From the NCBI RefSeq assembly GCF_014621775.1, contig NZ_CP061204.1, positions 1,198,501 through 1,262,500 of the forward strand: a DNA stretch of 64,000 nt, written 5' to 3'. This DNA is from Stenotrophomonas sp. 169. Lineage in GTDB: Bacteria; Pseudomonadota; Gammaproteobacteria; Xanthomonadales; Xanthomonadaceae. Both the position numbers and the translations under genes were made by a program. This document shows, piece by piece, positions 17,145 to 26,505 of this stretch (its first letter is position 1; each line of letters begins with the position of its first letter). The notes beneath the pieces are model-generated. The model made no database searches. It had not been told where the DNA came from and was given only the letters and a program-made list of their open reading frames with translations.

Positions 17145-19106
17145 ATGCGCAAGACGATGCTCGCGGCAATGATCGCCCTCCTGGCGACGCCGCCGATGGC
17201 CGACGCGGCCGAGGTGAACCTGGACCATTTCCTGCGCCGGGACGCCTTCACCGATATCAAGCTGTCGCCGGGTGGCGAGTATTACGCCGCGACCATACCG
17301 TTCGAGAAAGAGACCGCGCTGGCGATCCTGCGCGTGGCTGACGGCAAGCTGGTGGGCCAGTTCATGCCACCGCAGCACAACCACGCTTACCGCTTCGACT
17401 GGGTCAGTGACGACCGGGTACTGATCGAGCTGGCGCAGAAACTCGGTTCGCTGGACATGCCGCAACGCACCGGTGAGTTGTATTCGCTGCGCGCGAATAC
17501 CTCCAGCGGCCAGCTGCTGGTCGGTTACCGGGTTGATGCGCAGGAGACCGGGTCGCATATTTCAGGCAAGAAGGCCGAGCGCGTGGCCGCCTTCCTCACC
17601 GACGACCTGCCGGCTGACGACCGCAACGTTTTGATCGCCGTGTCGCCGTTCACTGCCGATCCCTACACACGCCTGGAAAAGATGGATGTCAGCACCGGCC
17701 GGCGCACGCCGGTAACCCGCTCGCCGGTGCGCCGTGGCAGCTTCACCACCGACGGGCAGGGCCAGGCCCGCTTCGTTCATGGGGCCGGTGCGGACAACGT
17801 CAACAAGCTGTTCTACCGCGAGCGCAATGGTGCCAGCTGGGCGATGATCAACGACGAAGCCGTGACCGGCCGGATCGAAGATGCCATCGGCTTTTCGGCA
17901 GACGGCACGCTGGCGTACCTGCAGATCGAGCAGGCCGACGGTCCGGACAAGATCGTCAGCTGGAACCCGGCCACCGACGAACGCAAGGACGTGCTGCAGG
18001 ACCCGGTGGTGGATCCGTCGCGGATCATCCATCGTCCAGGCACGGCCATTCCGGTGGGTGCGCTGTTTTTGGGCGACACGCCGCGCACGCGCTTCTTTGA
18101 TGAGACGTCCGCCGATGCGCGGCTGTACCGCAGCTTGGAAAGTGCCTTCGACGGCAACGCCGTGTATGTCACCTCTAGCACGCGTGATGGCAACAAGGTG
18201 CTGGTCCAGACCTTCTCGGGCACCAATCCCGGCGATTTCTTCATCTATGACCAGAAGGCGAAGGCGGCCGAGCACGTGGTCAGCCGCAGCCAGTGGATCG
18301 ATCCGGCGCAGGCCGCACCGGTCCGCGCTGTCACCCTCAAGGCCCGCGACGGCATGGTCCTGCATGGCTTCCTGACCACCCCGCCCGGTGGCCCATCGCG
18401 CAACCTGCCCACGGTGGTGATGCCGCATGGCGGACCCTTCGGCGTGTTTGATGAGGGCACCTACGACGTGCAGTCGCAGATGCTGGCCGCTGCTGGCTAT
18501 GCGGTGCTGCAGCTGAACTTCCGCGGCTCGGGCAACTATGGCCGCGCGTACAAAGCGGCCGGTGCCCGGCAATGGGGCGGTGCCATGCAGGACGATGTGA
18601 CCGATGCCACGCGCTGGGCGATCAGCGAGGGCATCGCCAACAAGGGAAAGATATGCATCTACGGCGCAAGCTACGGTGCCTATGCGGCGCTGATGGGCGT
18701 GGCCAAAGAGCCCGCTCTGTATAAGTGCGCGGCCGGCTATGTCGGGGTCTACGACCTGCCGATGATGCATGCCCGCGGCGACATCCAGCAGCGCGATTCG
18801 GGCGTGAACTACCTGCGGGAGTGGGTGGGCGAGCCGGCAACGCTGGCGGCGGTATCACCGGTCAATCTGGCCCAGCAGATCAAGGTGCCTGTCTTCCTTG
18901 CCGCCGGTGGCGAGGACGAACGCGCGCCGATCCAGCACACCCAGCGCATGGAAGCCGCCCTCAAGCGTGCCGGCGTGCCGGTGCAGAGCCTCTACTACCC
19001 CCGCGAAGGCCATGGCTTCCATGTCGATGCCAACCGCCGCGAGTACTACGGCAAGCTGCTCACCTTCCTCTCGCAGAACCTCGAAAAAGGGGACGGAGGG
19101 AATTAA
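17145..19106 (+). CDS. Secreted S9-family (prolyl oligopeptidase-like) peptidase
   Basis: A 653-residue serine peptidase. A signal peptide (residues 1-21, ending ADA) sends it to the periplasm. An N-terminal beta-propeller-like region (to about residue 390) precedes an alpha/beta-hydrolase domain with the oxyanion motif MPHGGPFG. Expected triad: Ser509 in GASYGAY, Asp591 in GGEDERAP, His623 in REGHGFH. It probably releases short peptides or acyl-amino acids. ATG at 17145 follows GGGGATAAGG. Its last codons (Gly-Asp-Gly-Gly-Asn) are read from the left arm and loop edge of the terminator hairpin shared with the convergent POT gene. Confidence 0.87.
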   Translation: MRKTMLAAMIALLATPPMADAAEVNLDHFLRRDAFTDIKLSPGGEYYAATIPFEKETALAILRVADGKLVGQFMPPQHNHAYRFDWVSDDRVLIELAQKLGSLDMPQRTGELYSLRANTSSGQLLVGYRVDAQETGSHISGKKAERVAAFLTDDLPADDRNVLIAVSPFTADPYTRLEKMDVSTGRRTPVTRSPVRRGSFTTDGQGQARFVHGAGADNVNKLFYRERNGASWAMINDEAVTGRIEDAIGFSADGTLAYLQIEQADGPDKIVSWNPATDERKDVLQDPVVDPSRIIHRPGTAIPVGALFLGDTPRTRFFDETSADARLYRSLESAFDGNAVYVTSSTRDGNKVLVQTFSGTNPGDFFIYDQKAKAAEHVVSRSQWIDPAQAAPVRAVTLKARDGMVLHGFLTTPPGGPSRNLPTVVMPHGGPFGVFDEGTYDVQSQMLAAAGYAVLQLNFRGSGNYGRAYKAAGARQWGGAMQDDVTDATRWAISEGIANKGKICIYGASYGAYAALMGVAKEPALYKCAAGYVGVYDLPMMHARGDIQQRDSGVNYLREWVGEPATLAAVSPVNLAQQIKVPVFLAAGGEDERAPIQHTQRMEAALKRAGVPVQSLYYPREGHGFHVDANRREYYGKLLTFLSQNLEKGDGGN

Positions 19107-19129
19107 TTTCAATTAATTACCTCCGTCCC
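19090..19129. terminator. Bidirectional terminator hairpin overlapping a coding end
   Basis: GGGACGGAGG (19090-19099) pairs with CCTCCGTCCC (19120-19129). Between them are two AATTAATT blocks that can extend the stem. Five A residues at 19084-19088 give a T-run for the minus-strand POT gene; the plus side has only CTTTA. The peptidase stop codon lies inside the hairpin. Confidence 0.8.
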
Positions 19130-19132
19130 GCT

Positions 19133-20881
19133 TTACTTGACGCCGTGCATCATGCGCCGCAGCAGCGGCGCACAGGCGAAGGCGATCACCGCGCAGCCCA
19201 GCCCGATCCACATCAACAGCCAGAACAGGTGGGCGTAGCTGGCTGACGCGGCGACGATGTCCAACGTCTCGCCCTCGGGCACTTCGATGGCGGCCAGTTT
19301 GCCGAACAGGGCCGCCAGCGTTTCGGAAAACGCGGTGGCCAGGAACCAGGTGCCCATCATCAGGCTGACCACGCGCGGCACCGCCAGCTGGCTGACCGCC
19401 GACAGGCCCACCGGCGACAGGCACATCTCGCCACTGGCCAACAGGAAGTACGCCAGCACCAGCCACCACACGCTGGCCATCTGGCCGGTTTCGCCGACCT
19501 GCTGTGCGGCCAGCGCCAGCGGCACGAAGGAGAGCGCGCCGATCACCAGGCCCATCGCGGATTTGTACGCCTTGCCCGGTTCGGCGCGACGGCGGTCCAG
19601 CCACGCCCACAACAGCGCGAACAACGGCGCCAGCAGCACCAGGAACAGGCTGCCGAGGTAGGTCAGCGAACCGGCGGTCTGCGGTATGACCAGGCAGTCG
19701 CGCACCAGCAGCACCACCATCACCAGGCCGATGGCAATGAACATCCGCCGTGGCAGCGCCGAGCCGGGATGGCGATCGGACAAGCGCGCGCTGACCACGA
19801 AGCCCAGCGGTGCCAACACCAGCGAGAGGATGGACCACGGCAGCGGGGTGCCATCGCGGATCACCAACGCGGGTACGATGTCCTTGGTCAACAGGCGGTC
19901 GGTGAAGGTGACCCATGACCCGTACGACTGCTCGTACAGGGTGAAGAACACCAGTGCCATGGCGATCAGCGCCATCAGCGCGATCATCTGCTGGCGTTGC
20001 ACCGGCGTGCACTGGGTGCCGGTGAACCAGGCAAACCACAGCAGCACACCGCCCAGCACGACGATCATCAGCAGCAACGCCAGGCTGATCTCGCCACCGA
20101 GCGCGAAGGCCCCGTTGCCGGCGGCCCACATCAGCCAGGCGATCGGCAGCACGGCGATCACCGCGCCGGCGTAGATCAGCCACTCGCGTGGCAGGCCGAG
20201 CACGCGGTCTTTCAATGAGGCCGGATCGCGCGGCTCGGCCAGCCCATGCAGGTATTTCTGGCCCCACAGGAACATGCCCAGGCCGACCAGCATGCCGATG
20301 CCGGCGGCACCGAACCCGTATTTCCAGCCGTAGGCTTCCCCCAGGAAACCGCAGATCAGCGAGGCGAACAGCGCGCCGAGGTTGATGCCGGCGTAGAACA
20401 GCGAGAAGCCGGAGTCGCGACGCGGATCGTTCTCGGCATACAGCTTGCCGACGATGGTGGAGATGTTCGGCTTGAGGAAGCCGACGCCCATGATGATCAG
20501 CGCCAGCGACAGGTAGGTGATGGACAGCGCGCCGGTATCACGCACCACCTGGCCGTCGCGCACGTAGGCCGCGTGGCCTTCGAAGGCCATGCCCAGGTGC
20601 CCCAGCACCAGCAGCACACCGCCGAACAACACGGCCCGGCGCATGCCCAGCCAGCGATCGGCGAGCAGCCCGCCGAACACCGGGATGCAGTAGACCAGTC
20701 CGCCATACGCGCCCAGGAGGTCCAGCCCGGCCTTGTCGCCGAACAGGTGGTACTTGGTGAGGTAGAGCAGCAGCAGCGCCTTCATCCCATAGAAGGAGAA
20801 GCGCTCCCACATTTCGGTGAAGAAGCAGACGTAGACGCCCTTGGGGTGGCCGAGGAAGTCGTCGGAGGCAGTGGTGGTCAT
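19133..20881 (-). CDS. POT-family proton:oligopeptide symporter
   Basis: A 582-residue inner-membrane transporter that imports di- and tripeptides with protons (DtpT/PepT family). N-terminal FFTEMWERFSFYGMKALLLLYLT contains the conserved ExxER-like proton-coupling motif (EMWERF), followed by GGLLADRWLGMRRA and GFLKPNIS. About 14 hydrophobic segments are visible. It is convergent with a secreted S9 peptidase and near an OPT transporter, so the area seems devoted to peptide use. Confidence 0.9.
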   Translation of the reverse strand: MTTTASDDFLGHPKGVYVCFFTEMWERFSFYGMKALLLLYLTKYHLFGDKAGLDLLGAYGGLVYCIPVFGGLLADRWLGMRRAVLFGGVLLVLGHLGMAFEGHAAYVRDGQVVRDTGALSITYLSLALIIMGVGFLKPNISTIVGKLYAENDPRRDSGFSLFYAGINLGALFASLICGFLGEAYGWKYGFGAAGIGMLVGLGMFLWGQKYLHGLAEPRDPASLKDRVLGLPREWLIYAGAVIAVLPIAWLMWAAGNGAFALGGEISLALLLMIVVLGGVLLWFAWFTGTQCTPVQRQQMIALMALIAMALVFFTLYEQSYGSWVTFTDRLLTKDIVPALVIRDGTPLPWSILSLVLAPLGFVVSARLSDRHPGSALPRRMFIAIGLVMVVLLVRDCLVIPQTAGSLTYLGSLFLVLLAPLFALLWAWLDRRRAEPGKAYKSAMGLVIGALSFVPLALAAQQVGETGQMASVWWLVLAYFLLASGEMCLSPVGLSAVSQLAVPRVVSLMMGTWFLATAFSETLAALFGKLAAIEVPEGETLDIVAASASYAHLFWLLMWIGLGCAVIAFACAPLLRRMMHGVK

Positions 20882-20900
20882 CGGGCAGAGTATGAGCCCG

Positions 20901-22052
20901 TTACAGATACCTCAGCCAGAGCAGATCCTTGCGTCGTGCCTTCAGGGCAGCAAACGCGCGCGTGGGCAGGTACAGCAGCAGCGCCAATGCGGTGCTGATC
21001 AACAGCAGGGCGGCCACCGATTCCACCGCGAACAGGGGCCCGTTGGTGGGCCCCCACAGTGCCAGCGCGCCCAGGTACATCAGCTTCAGCACATACAGGT
21101 GCAGCAGATAGAAGAACATCGGTGCCGCGCCGATCCGCGCCAATGGCTGCAACGCGGCGGCCACGGCAGGTACTTCGTACAGGCGCAGCAACAGCAGCCC
21201 GACGCCGAGCGTGGCCAGCAGGAACAGCAGCGAGGGCGGGTACTTGGTGATGTTGACGATGCTCATCAGCGTCCGCAGCGCGGTGTCCTGCACCTGCCAC
21301 GGTGCATCGCCATACCCATTGAGCGCGCGCAGCATCACGAACGCGGCCAAGGCGCCGACGCCGCTCATCAGCAGCCAGCGCTGGCGCTGTGCCGCCGGCC
21401 GGCTGTTGGCGAACCACGGTCCCATCAGGTAGCCCAACGTGATCACGCCGATCCACGGCAGCAGGGGGTACGAGGTGCGCAGGCGCAGCCCGTCACCGAG
21501 TGCGATCCAGTCGCGCTGGTGCAGCACTTTCCACAGGGTCGCCACGATGCCGTTGCCGTCCATATGCACACCGTCCAGCAGGTTGTGCCCGGCGACCAGC
21601 AGTACGGCCAGCGGCAGCAGCACCGCACGCGGCAGCCACACCAGCCCGGCCAGCGCGATCATGCTCAGGCCGATCACCCAGATCACCTGCAGGTAGATCG
21701 TGTCCGGCGGGAACTGGAAGGTCCACGCGAAGTTGACCAGGGTCAGCTCGAGCACCACCAGGAACAGGCCGCGCTTGAACAGGAAGCCGGCGATGGCGCG
21801 CCGGGGATCGGCCTGTCGCTGGCCGTAAAGCCACGCCGACAGCCCGGTCAGCAGCACGAACACCGGCGCACACAGGTGGGCCAGCAGGCGGCAGGCGAAC
21901 AGCGCCGGCGACACCGTGCCGACATCCATCGGGTCGCTGACCTGGTACTGCATGAAGAAGGTTTCGCGCACGTGGTCGAGCAGCATCAGCAGCATCACGG
22001 TGCCGCGTAGCTGGTCGATCGACGCCAGCCGGGTGGAAACAGAAGGGGGCAT
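20901..22052 (-). CDS. DUF1624/HGSNAT-like membrane acyltransferase
   Basis: A 383-residue multi-pass membrane protein with about ten helices, resembling the DUF1624 / heparan-alpha-glucosaminide N-acetyltransferase-like group. The N-terminal RLASIDQLRGTVMLLMLLDHVRETF is the family hallmark (Asp-x-x-Arg-Gly then a conserved Asp-His). Such proteins may transfer acetyl groups across the membrane to sugars or cell-wall components; the substrate here is unknown. ATG at 22052 is preferred because the family motif follows nine residues later; ATG at 22094 is possible. It ends 19 bp before the POT gene on the same strand. Confidence 0.72.
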   Translation of the reverse strand: MPPSVSTRLASIDQLRGTVMLLMLLDHVRETFFMQYQVSDPMDVGTVSPALFACRLLAHLCAPVFVLLTGLSAWLYGQRQADPRRAIAGFLFKRGLFLVVLELTLVNFAWTFQFPPDTIYLQVIWVIGLSMIALAGLVWLPRAVLLPLAVLLVAGHNLLDGVHMDGNGIVATLWKVLHQRDWIALGDGLRLRTSYPLLPWIGVITLGYLMGPWFANSRPAAQRQRWLLMSGVGALAAFVMLRALNGYGDAPWQVQDTALRTLMSIVNITKYPPSLLFLLATLGVGLLLLRLYEVPAVAAALQPLARIGAAPMFFYLLHLYVLKLMYLGALALWGPTNGPLFAVESVAALLLISTALALLLYLPTRAFAALKARRKDLLWLRYL

Positions 22053-22194
22053 ACGGACGGCAGGAAGGGGTGTGGAAAGGATATAACATATCATTTTGGG
22101 GGTGTGCCAAGCCAGTCTCCCTGCGTGCGCGTGCTGGACTTGCCGCAGCCCGGACGCTAGCGTTGCAGGGATTTTTTTCGTATCAGGGGCTTCA

Positions 22195-24162
22195 ATGAAC
22201 AACGTCGCTGCGCCCAAGCAGCTCACGTTCCGCGCGGTGGTGCTTTCCATCGTGCTGGCCGTGGTGCTGTCGGCCGCCAACGCCTATCTGGGTCTGTTCG
22301 CAGGCCTGACCATCGCTACGGCGATTCCTGCCGCAGTGATCTCCATGGGCGTGCTGCGCCTGCTCGGCGGCGGTTCCATCCTGGAAAACAACATCGTGCA
22401 GACCGGTGCGTCTGCCGGCTCGTCGATCGCTGCCGGTGTGATCTTCACCATCCCGGCGCTGGTGATCATGGGCTACTGGCCGGACTTCAAGTACTGGTGG
22501 GTGCTCGGCATCGCCGGTCTGGGTGGTCTGCTGGGCGTGCTGTTCTCGGTGCCGCTGCGGCGCTCGATGATCGTCGAAGATCCACTGCCGTTCCCGGAAG
22601 GAAAGGCCGCGGCCGAGGTGCTCAAGGCCGGTGAGAATCCCGGGCCGGGCATGAAGATTCTTGCCGTGTCGGCGGTGATCGGCGCCGTGGTCAAGGTCGC
22701 TGCCGCCAGCGGTCTGCGGCTGATTCCCGACGCGTGGGCCACCGCAGCCTACGTGGGCAGCTCCAAGGTCACCGCGTTCATCGGCACCAACCTGTCGCCG
22801 GCATTGCTGGGCGTGGGCTACATCGTCGGCCTCAACGTCGGCATCGTGGTGGTGGGCGGCTCGATCCTCACCTGGCACATCGCCATTCCGATCTACCAGG
22901 CGTTCTTCCTCAACACCGACCCCGCCCTGGCCGCGTCCATCGCCACGGCATCGGCCACCGATGCGGCTTTCGCCATTTGGGGCGCGAAGATGCGCTACCT
23001 GGGCGTGGGCGCCATGCTGATCGGTGGCATCTGGACCCTGTTCTCGCTGCGCAAGTCGCTGCTGAGCGGCGTCAAGAGCGGCTTCGCCGCAGCCCGCAAG
23101 AGCACCGGCCCGGCCGTCGCCGAGACCGAGCGCGACCTGCCGATGAAGTGGATGCTGGTGGCGCTGGTGGTGTTCACCCTTCCGTTGCTTGCGCTGTACC
23201 AGGCGATCGTTGGCCAGTGGCATGTGTCGATCCCGATGACCATCATCATGATCGTCGCCGGCTTCCTGTTCGTGTCGGTATCTGCGTACCTGGCCGGCCT
23301 GATCGGCTCGTCGAACAACCCGGTGTCGGGTATCACCATCTCCACCATCCTGTTCGCGTCGGCGGTGCTGGTGCTGTTGCTGGGCAAGGACGGCCTGACC
23401 CCGGTCGGCGCCTTCGGGGCCCCGCTGGGTGCGGTCGCGGCGATCATGATCGGCGCGGTGGTGTGCTGCGCCGCCGCCGTGGGCGGTGACAACCTGCAGG
23501 ATCTGAAGGCCGGTTACATCGTCGGTGCTACCCCATGGAAACAGCAGCTGATGCTGGGCATCGGCGCGTTCTCGTGCGCGCTGATCATGGCCCCGGTGCT
23601 GAACCTGCTGGCTACCGCCTACGGCATCGGTGCGCCGACGCCGGAACATCCCAACGCGCTGGCCGCACCGCAGGCCAACCTGATGGCGTCGGTGGCCCGT
23701 GGACTGTTCGGCGGCGAGCTGCCGTGGAACTTCATCATCATGGGCGCCGTGGTGGGTGCGGCGATCATCGCCCTCGACGACTGGCTGAAGAAGACCGGCA
23801 AGCGCTTCCGCGTGCCGGTGCTGGCGGCCGCCATCGGCATCTACCTGCCGCTGGAACTGATGGTGCCGATCTTCCTCGGCGGCCTGATTTCCTATCTGGT
23901 GGAACGCTTCCACAAGATCCGCGCTGAAGACGAAGAGGGCCGTGACCGCGTGCACCGCCCGGGCGTGCTGTTTGCCGCCGGCCTGATCACCGGTGAGGCC
24001 CTGATGGGCATCGCCATCGCCGTGCCGATCGTGGTCAGTGGCCGCGCCGACGTGCTGGCGGTTCCGGTCACGCTGCCGGCTGCGCAGTGGATCGGGCTGG
24101 CCGTGCTGTTCCTGGTCGGTTGGCTGATCTACCGCACCGGCAAGCGCGCCAGCGCTGCCTGA
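22195..24162 (+). CDS. OPT-family oligopeptide transporter
   Basis: A 655-residue inner-membrane protein of the bacterial OPT family. About 15 hydrophobic segments are visible, with conserved GLFAGLTIATAIPAA near residue 30, NIVQTGASAGSSIAAGV near residue 65 and the loop EDPLPFPEGKAAAEVL. OPT members import oligopeptides or metal-chelator complexes. ATG at 22195 is chosen; the longer upstream frame contains cysteine- and proline-rich sequence unlike the family. It lies divergent from the acyltransferase gene and 138 bp before a second S9 peptidase. Confidence 0.88.
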   Translation: MNNVAAPKQLTFRAVVLSIVLAVVLSAANAYLGLFAGLTIATAIPAAVISMGVLRLLGGGSILENNIVQTGASAGSSIAAGVIFTIPALVIMGYWPDFKYWWVLGIAGLGGLLGVLFSVPLRRSMIVEDPLPFPEGKAAAEVLKAGENPGPGMKILAVSAVIGAVVKVAAASGLRLIPDAWATAAYVGSSKVTAFIGTNLSPALLGVGYIVGLNVGIVVVGGSILTWHIAIPIYQAFFLNTDPALAASIATASATDAAFAIWGAKMRYLGVGAMLIGGIWTLFSLRKSLLSGVKSGFAAARKSTGPAVAETERDLPMKWMLVALVVFTLPLLALYQAIVGQWHVSIPMTIIMIVAGFLFVSVSAYLAGLIGSSNNPVSGITISTILFASAVLVLLLGKDGLTPVGAFGAPLGAVAAIMIGAVVCCAAAVGGDNLQDLKAGYIVGATPWKQQLMLGIGAFSCALIMAPVLNLLATAYGIGAPTPEHPNALAAPQANLMASVARGLFGGELPWNFIIMGAVVGAAIIALDDWLKKTGKRFRVPVLAAAIGIYLPLELMVPIFLGGLISYLVERFHKIRAEDEEGRDRVHRPGVLFAAGLITGEALMGIAIAVPIVVSGRADVLAVPVTLPAAQWIGLAVLFLVGWLIYRTGKRASAA

Positions 24163-24300
24163 TCACGTGCTGATCCGGGGTCGGATCCCGTTTGCCCTGC
24201 GAACTGAATCCGGCCCCGACCTGGCCCCATGACCGATGGGCTAGGCAGGGTGGGCCGCGCAGGCCTACCATCGACGTTTTGCCGTCCTGCGGAGAACCCG

Positions 24301-26379
24301 ATGAAACTGCGCCATGCCCTGTTGCCGTTGAGCCTGCTTGCGGCCCTGCCGTCCGTGGCGGCCGCCCGCGGTCTCGATGTCCGCGACATGATCGCGATGG
24401 ACCGGGTGTCTTCGCCCGTGCTCAGTGCCGACGGTGGCACCGTGGTGTTCGCCAAGCGCAGCGTGGATGCGCAGCAGAAGGCCAGCAGTGCGCTGTTCGT
24501 GCGCAACCTGCGTACCCGCGATGCGGCGCCGCCGAAGCAGGTCACCCCGGCCGGCTGGAACGTCAACTCGGCGTCGCTGTCCGCCGACGGCCGCACCGTG
24601 TACTTCCTCAGCAGCAAGAACGGCAGCCAGCAGCTGTACGCGCAGGGCCTCGACGGCGACGCACCGCGCCAGCTGACCGATTTCCCGGTGGACGTGGACA
24701 GCTACCACGTGTCGCCGCAGGACGACCGCGTGCTGTTCAGCGCCGGCGTATTCCAGGACTGTGGCTCCGACCTGGCCTGCACCGAGAAGAAACTCGCTGC
24801 GAAGAAGGACACCAAGGCCAGCGGCCAGGTGTTCGACACGATGTTCGTGCGTCATTGGGATACCTGGAACGATGGCCGCCGCAACACCTTGTTCGTCGCT
24901 CCGCTGCCCACGGGCAAGGCCGCTGGCGTCAAGGGCGCCTCGGCGCTGAGCGCCACCCTGGCCGGTGATGCACCGTCCAAGCCGTTCGGCGGCAACGATG
25001 ATTTTGCGTGGTCGCCCGATGGCCGCAGCGTGGTGGCGAGCATCCGCGTGGCCGGTCGCGAAGAGCCGTGGTCGACCAACTTCGATCTGTACCGCTTCGA
25101 TGCCGCTGGCAAGCAGGCGCCGGTCAACCTGACCGCCGACAACCCCGCGTGGGATGCCGGCCCGGTGTTCAGTGCCGACGGCAAGACGCTGTTCTACCGC
25201 GCGATGAAGCGTCCCGGCTTCGAGGCCGATCGCTACGCCCTGATGGCGATGGACCTGGGTACCGGCAAGCGCCGCGAAATCGCCGCGGACTGGGACCGCT
25301 CCGCCGGCGGCATCGTGCTGTCGGCCGACGGCAGCACGATCTACACCACCGCCGACGACATGGGCGAGCATCCGCTGTTCGCGGTGGACGTGGCCAGTGG
25401 CAAGGTGGAAAAGCTGGTGGGCGAGGGCAGCGTCACGGCGGTCGATGTGGCCGGCGGCAGCGTCGCCATTACCCGCAACAGCCTGAAGAGCAATGACCAG
25501 GTGCTGGTCGGCCTGCTGCCTGCGGCGGGTGAGGCGATGGGGGCGCTGCGTGCCCTGACGCCTTCCGCGGAAGAGGTGCTGAAGGACGTTGATTTCGGCG
25601 ACTTCGAGCAGTTCTCGTTCAAGGGCTGGAACAACGACACCGTGCACGGGTACGTGGTCAAGCCGCACGATTACGTGGAAGGCAAGCAGTACCCGGTGGC
25701 GTTCCTGATCCACGGTGGCCCGCAGGGCAGCTTCGGCAATGGCTGGAGCTACCGCTGGAATCCGCAGACCTATACCGGCCAGGGCTATGCGGTGGTGATG
25801 ATCGATTTCCACGGCTCCACCGGCTACGGCCAGGCGTTCACCGACGCGATCAGCCAGCATTGGGGCGACCGTCCGCTGGAAGATCTGCAGAAGGGCTGGG
25901 ACGCTGCGCTTAAGCAGTACGCGTTCCTGGACGGTGACAAGGCCTGTGCACTGGGTGCCAGCTACGGCGGCTTCATGGTCAACTGGATCGCCGGCAACTG
26001 GAACAGCCCGTTCAAGTGCCTGGTCAACCACGATGGTGTGTTCGACCAGCGCATGATGGGGTACGCCACCGAAGAGCTGTGGTTCACCGAGTGGGAGCAG
26101 GGCGGCACGCCGTTCGCCAAGCCGGCCAACTACGAGAAGTTCAACCCGGTCAACCACGTGGCGGACTGGAAGAAGCCGATCCTGATCATCCACGGCCAGC
26201 TGGATTACCGCATCCCGGTGGAGCAGGGGTTGGCCGCGTTCACCGCCGCGCAGCGCCAGGGCATCGACTCGAAGTTCCTGTACTTCCCCGATGAGAACCA
26301 TTGGGTGCTGAAGCCGGCCAACAGCGTGCTCTGGCACGACACGGTCAACGCGTGGCTGAAGCAGCACATCGGGCAGTAA
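24301..26379 (+). CDS. Secreted S9-family dipeptidyl/oligopeptidase
   Basis: A 692-residue serine peptidase with a signal peptide (residues 1-21, ending VAA). Residues 25-400 form a WD40/PD40-like propeller; repeated LSADG/SPDG turns are seen. The catalytic alpha/beta-hydrolase domain has LIHGGPQGSFG, then Ser554 in GASYGGF, Asp635 in GQLDYRIP and His667 in DENHWV. This resembles bacterial acylaminoacyl or dipeptidyl peptidases that make short peptides in the periplasm. ATG at 24301 gives a clean signal sequence; the upstream frame from 24229 does not. The paralogue at 17145 shares architecture but is clearly diverged. Confidence 0.88.
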   Translation: MKLRHALLPLSLLAALPSVAAARGLDVRDMIAMDRVSSPVLSADGGTVVFAKRSVDAQQKASSALFVRNLRTRDAAPPKQVTPAGWNVNSASLSADGRTVYFLSSKNGSQQLYAQGLDGDAPRQLTDFPVDVDSYHVSPQDDRVLFSAGVFQDCGSDLACTEKKLAAKKDTKASGQVFDTMFVRHWDTWNDGRRNTLFVAPLPTGKAAGVKGASALSATLAGDAPSKPFGGNDDFAWSPDGRSVVASIRVAGREEPWSTNFDLYRFDAAGKQAPVNLTADNPAWDAGPVFSADGKTLFYRAMKRPGFEADRYALMAMDLGTGKRREIAADWDRSAGGIVLSADGSTIYTTADDMGEHPLFAVDVASGKVEKLVGEGSVTAVDVAGGSVAITRNSLKSNDQVLVGLLPAAGEAMGALRALTPSAEEVLKDVDFGDFEQFSFKGWNNDTVHGYVVKPHDYVEGKQYPVAFLIHGGPQGSFGNGWSYRWNPQTYTGQGYAVVMIDFHGSTGYGQAFTDAISQHWGDRPLEDLQKGWDAALKQYAFLDGDKACALGASYGGFMVNWIAGNWNSPFKCLVNHDGVFDQRMMGYATEELWFTEWEQGGTPFAKPANYEKFNPVNHVADWKKPILIIHGQLDYRIPVEQGLAAFTAAQRQGIDSKFLYFPDENHWVLKPANSVLWHDTVNAWLKQHIGQ

Positions 26380-26390
26380 GGCCCGTTTGA

Positions 26391-26416
26391 AGCGCCGCTC
26401 CTCGGGGCGGCGCTTT
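26391..26416 (+). terminator. Probable terminator of the S9 peptidase gene
   Basis: AGCGCCGC (26391-26398) pairs with GCGGCGCT (26407-26414) around an 8-base loop, followed by only TTT. The stem is strong, the T-run short. Confidence 0.5.
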
Positions 26417-26423
26417 CAGGTGG

Positions 26424-26492
26424 GGTAGAGCCGACTTCAGTCGGCTGCCATTCCGTTTCACTGACAGCAGCCGACTGAAGTCGGCTCTACCG
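26424..26492. repeat. SMAG dimer (inverted pair)
   Basis: A GGTAG-AGCCGAC..GTCGGCT copy and its mirror (AGCCGAC..GTCGGCT-CTACC), 16-20 bp apart, can fold together into a long stem. It ends about 14 bp before the next start codon and covers the usual promoter position. Confidence 0.85.
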
Positions 26493-26505
26493 GGTGCCTG
26501 TGTCC

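Noticed and set aside
24172..24187. GATCCG-GGGT-CGGATC dyad after the OPT gene as terminator
   Set aside because: Only a 6-bp stem with no adequate T-run; too weak to call.
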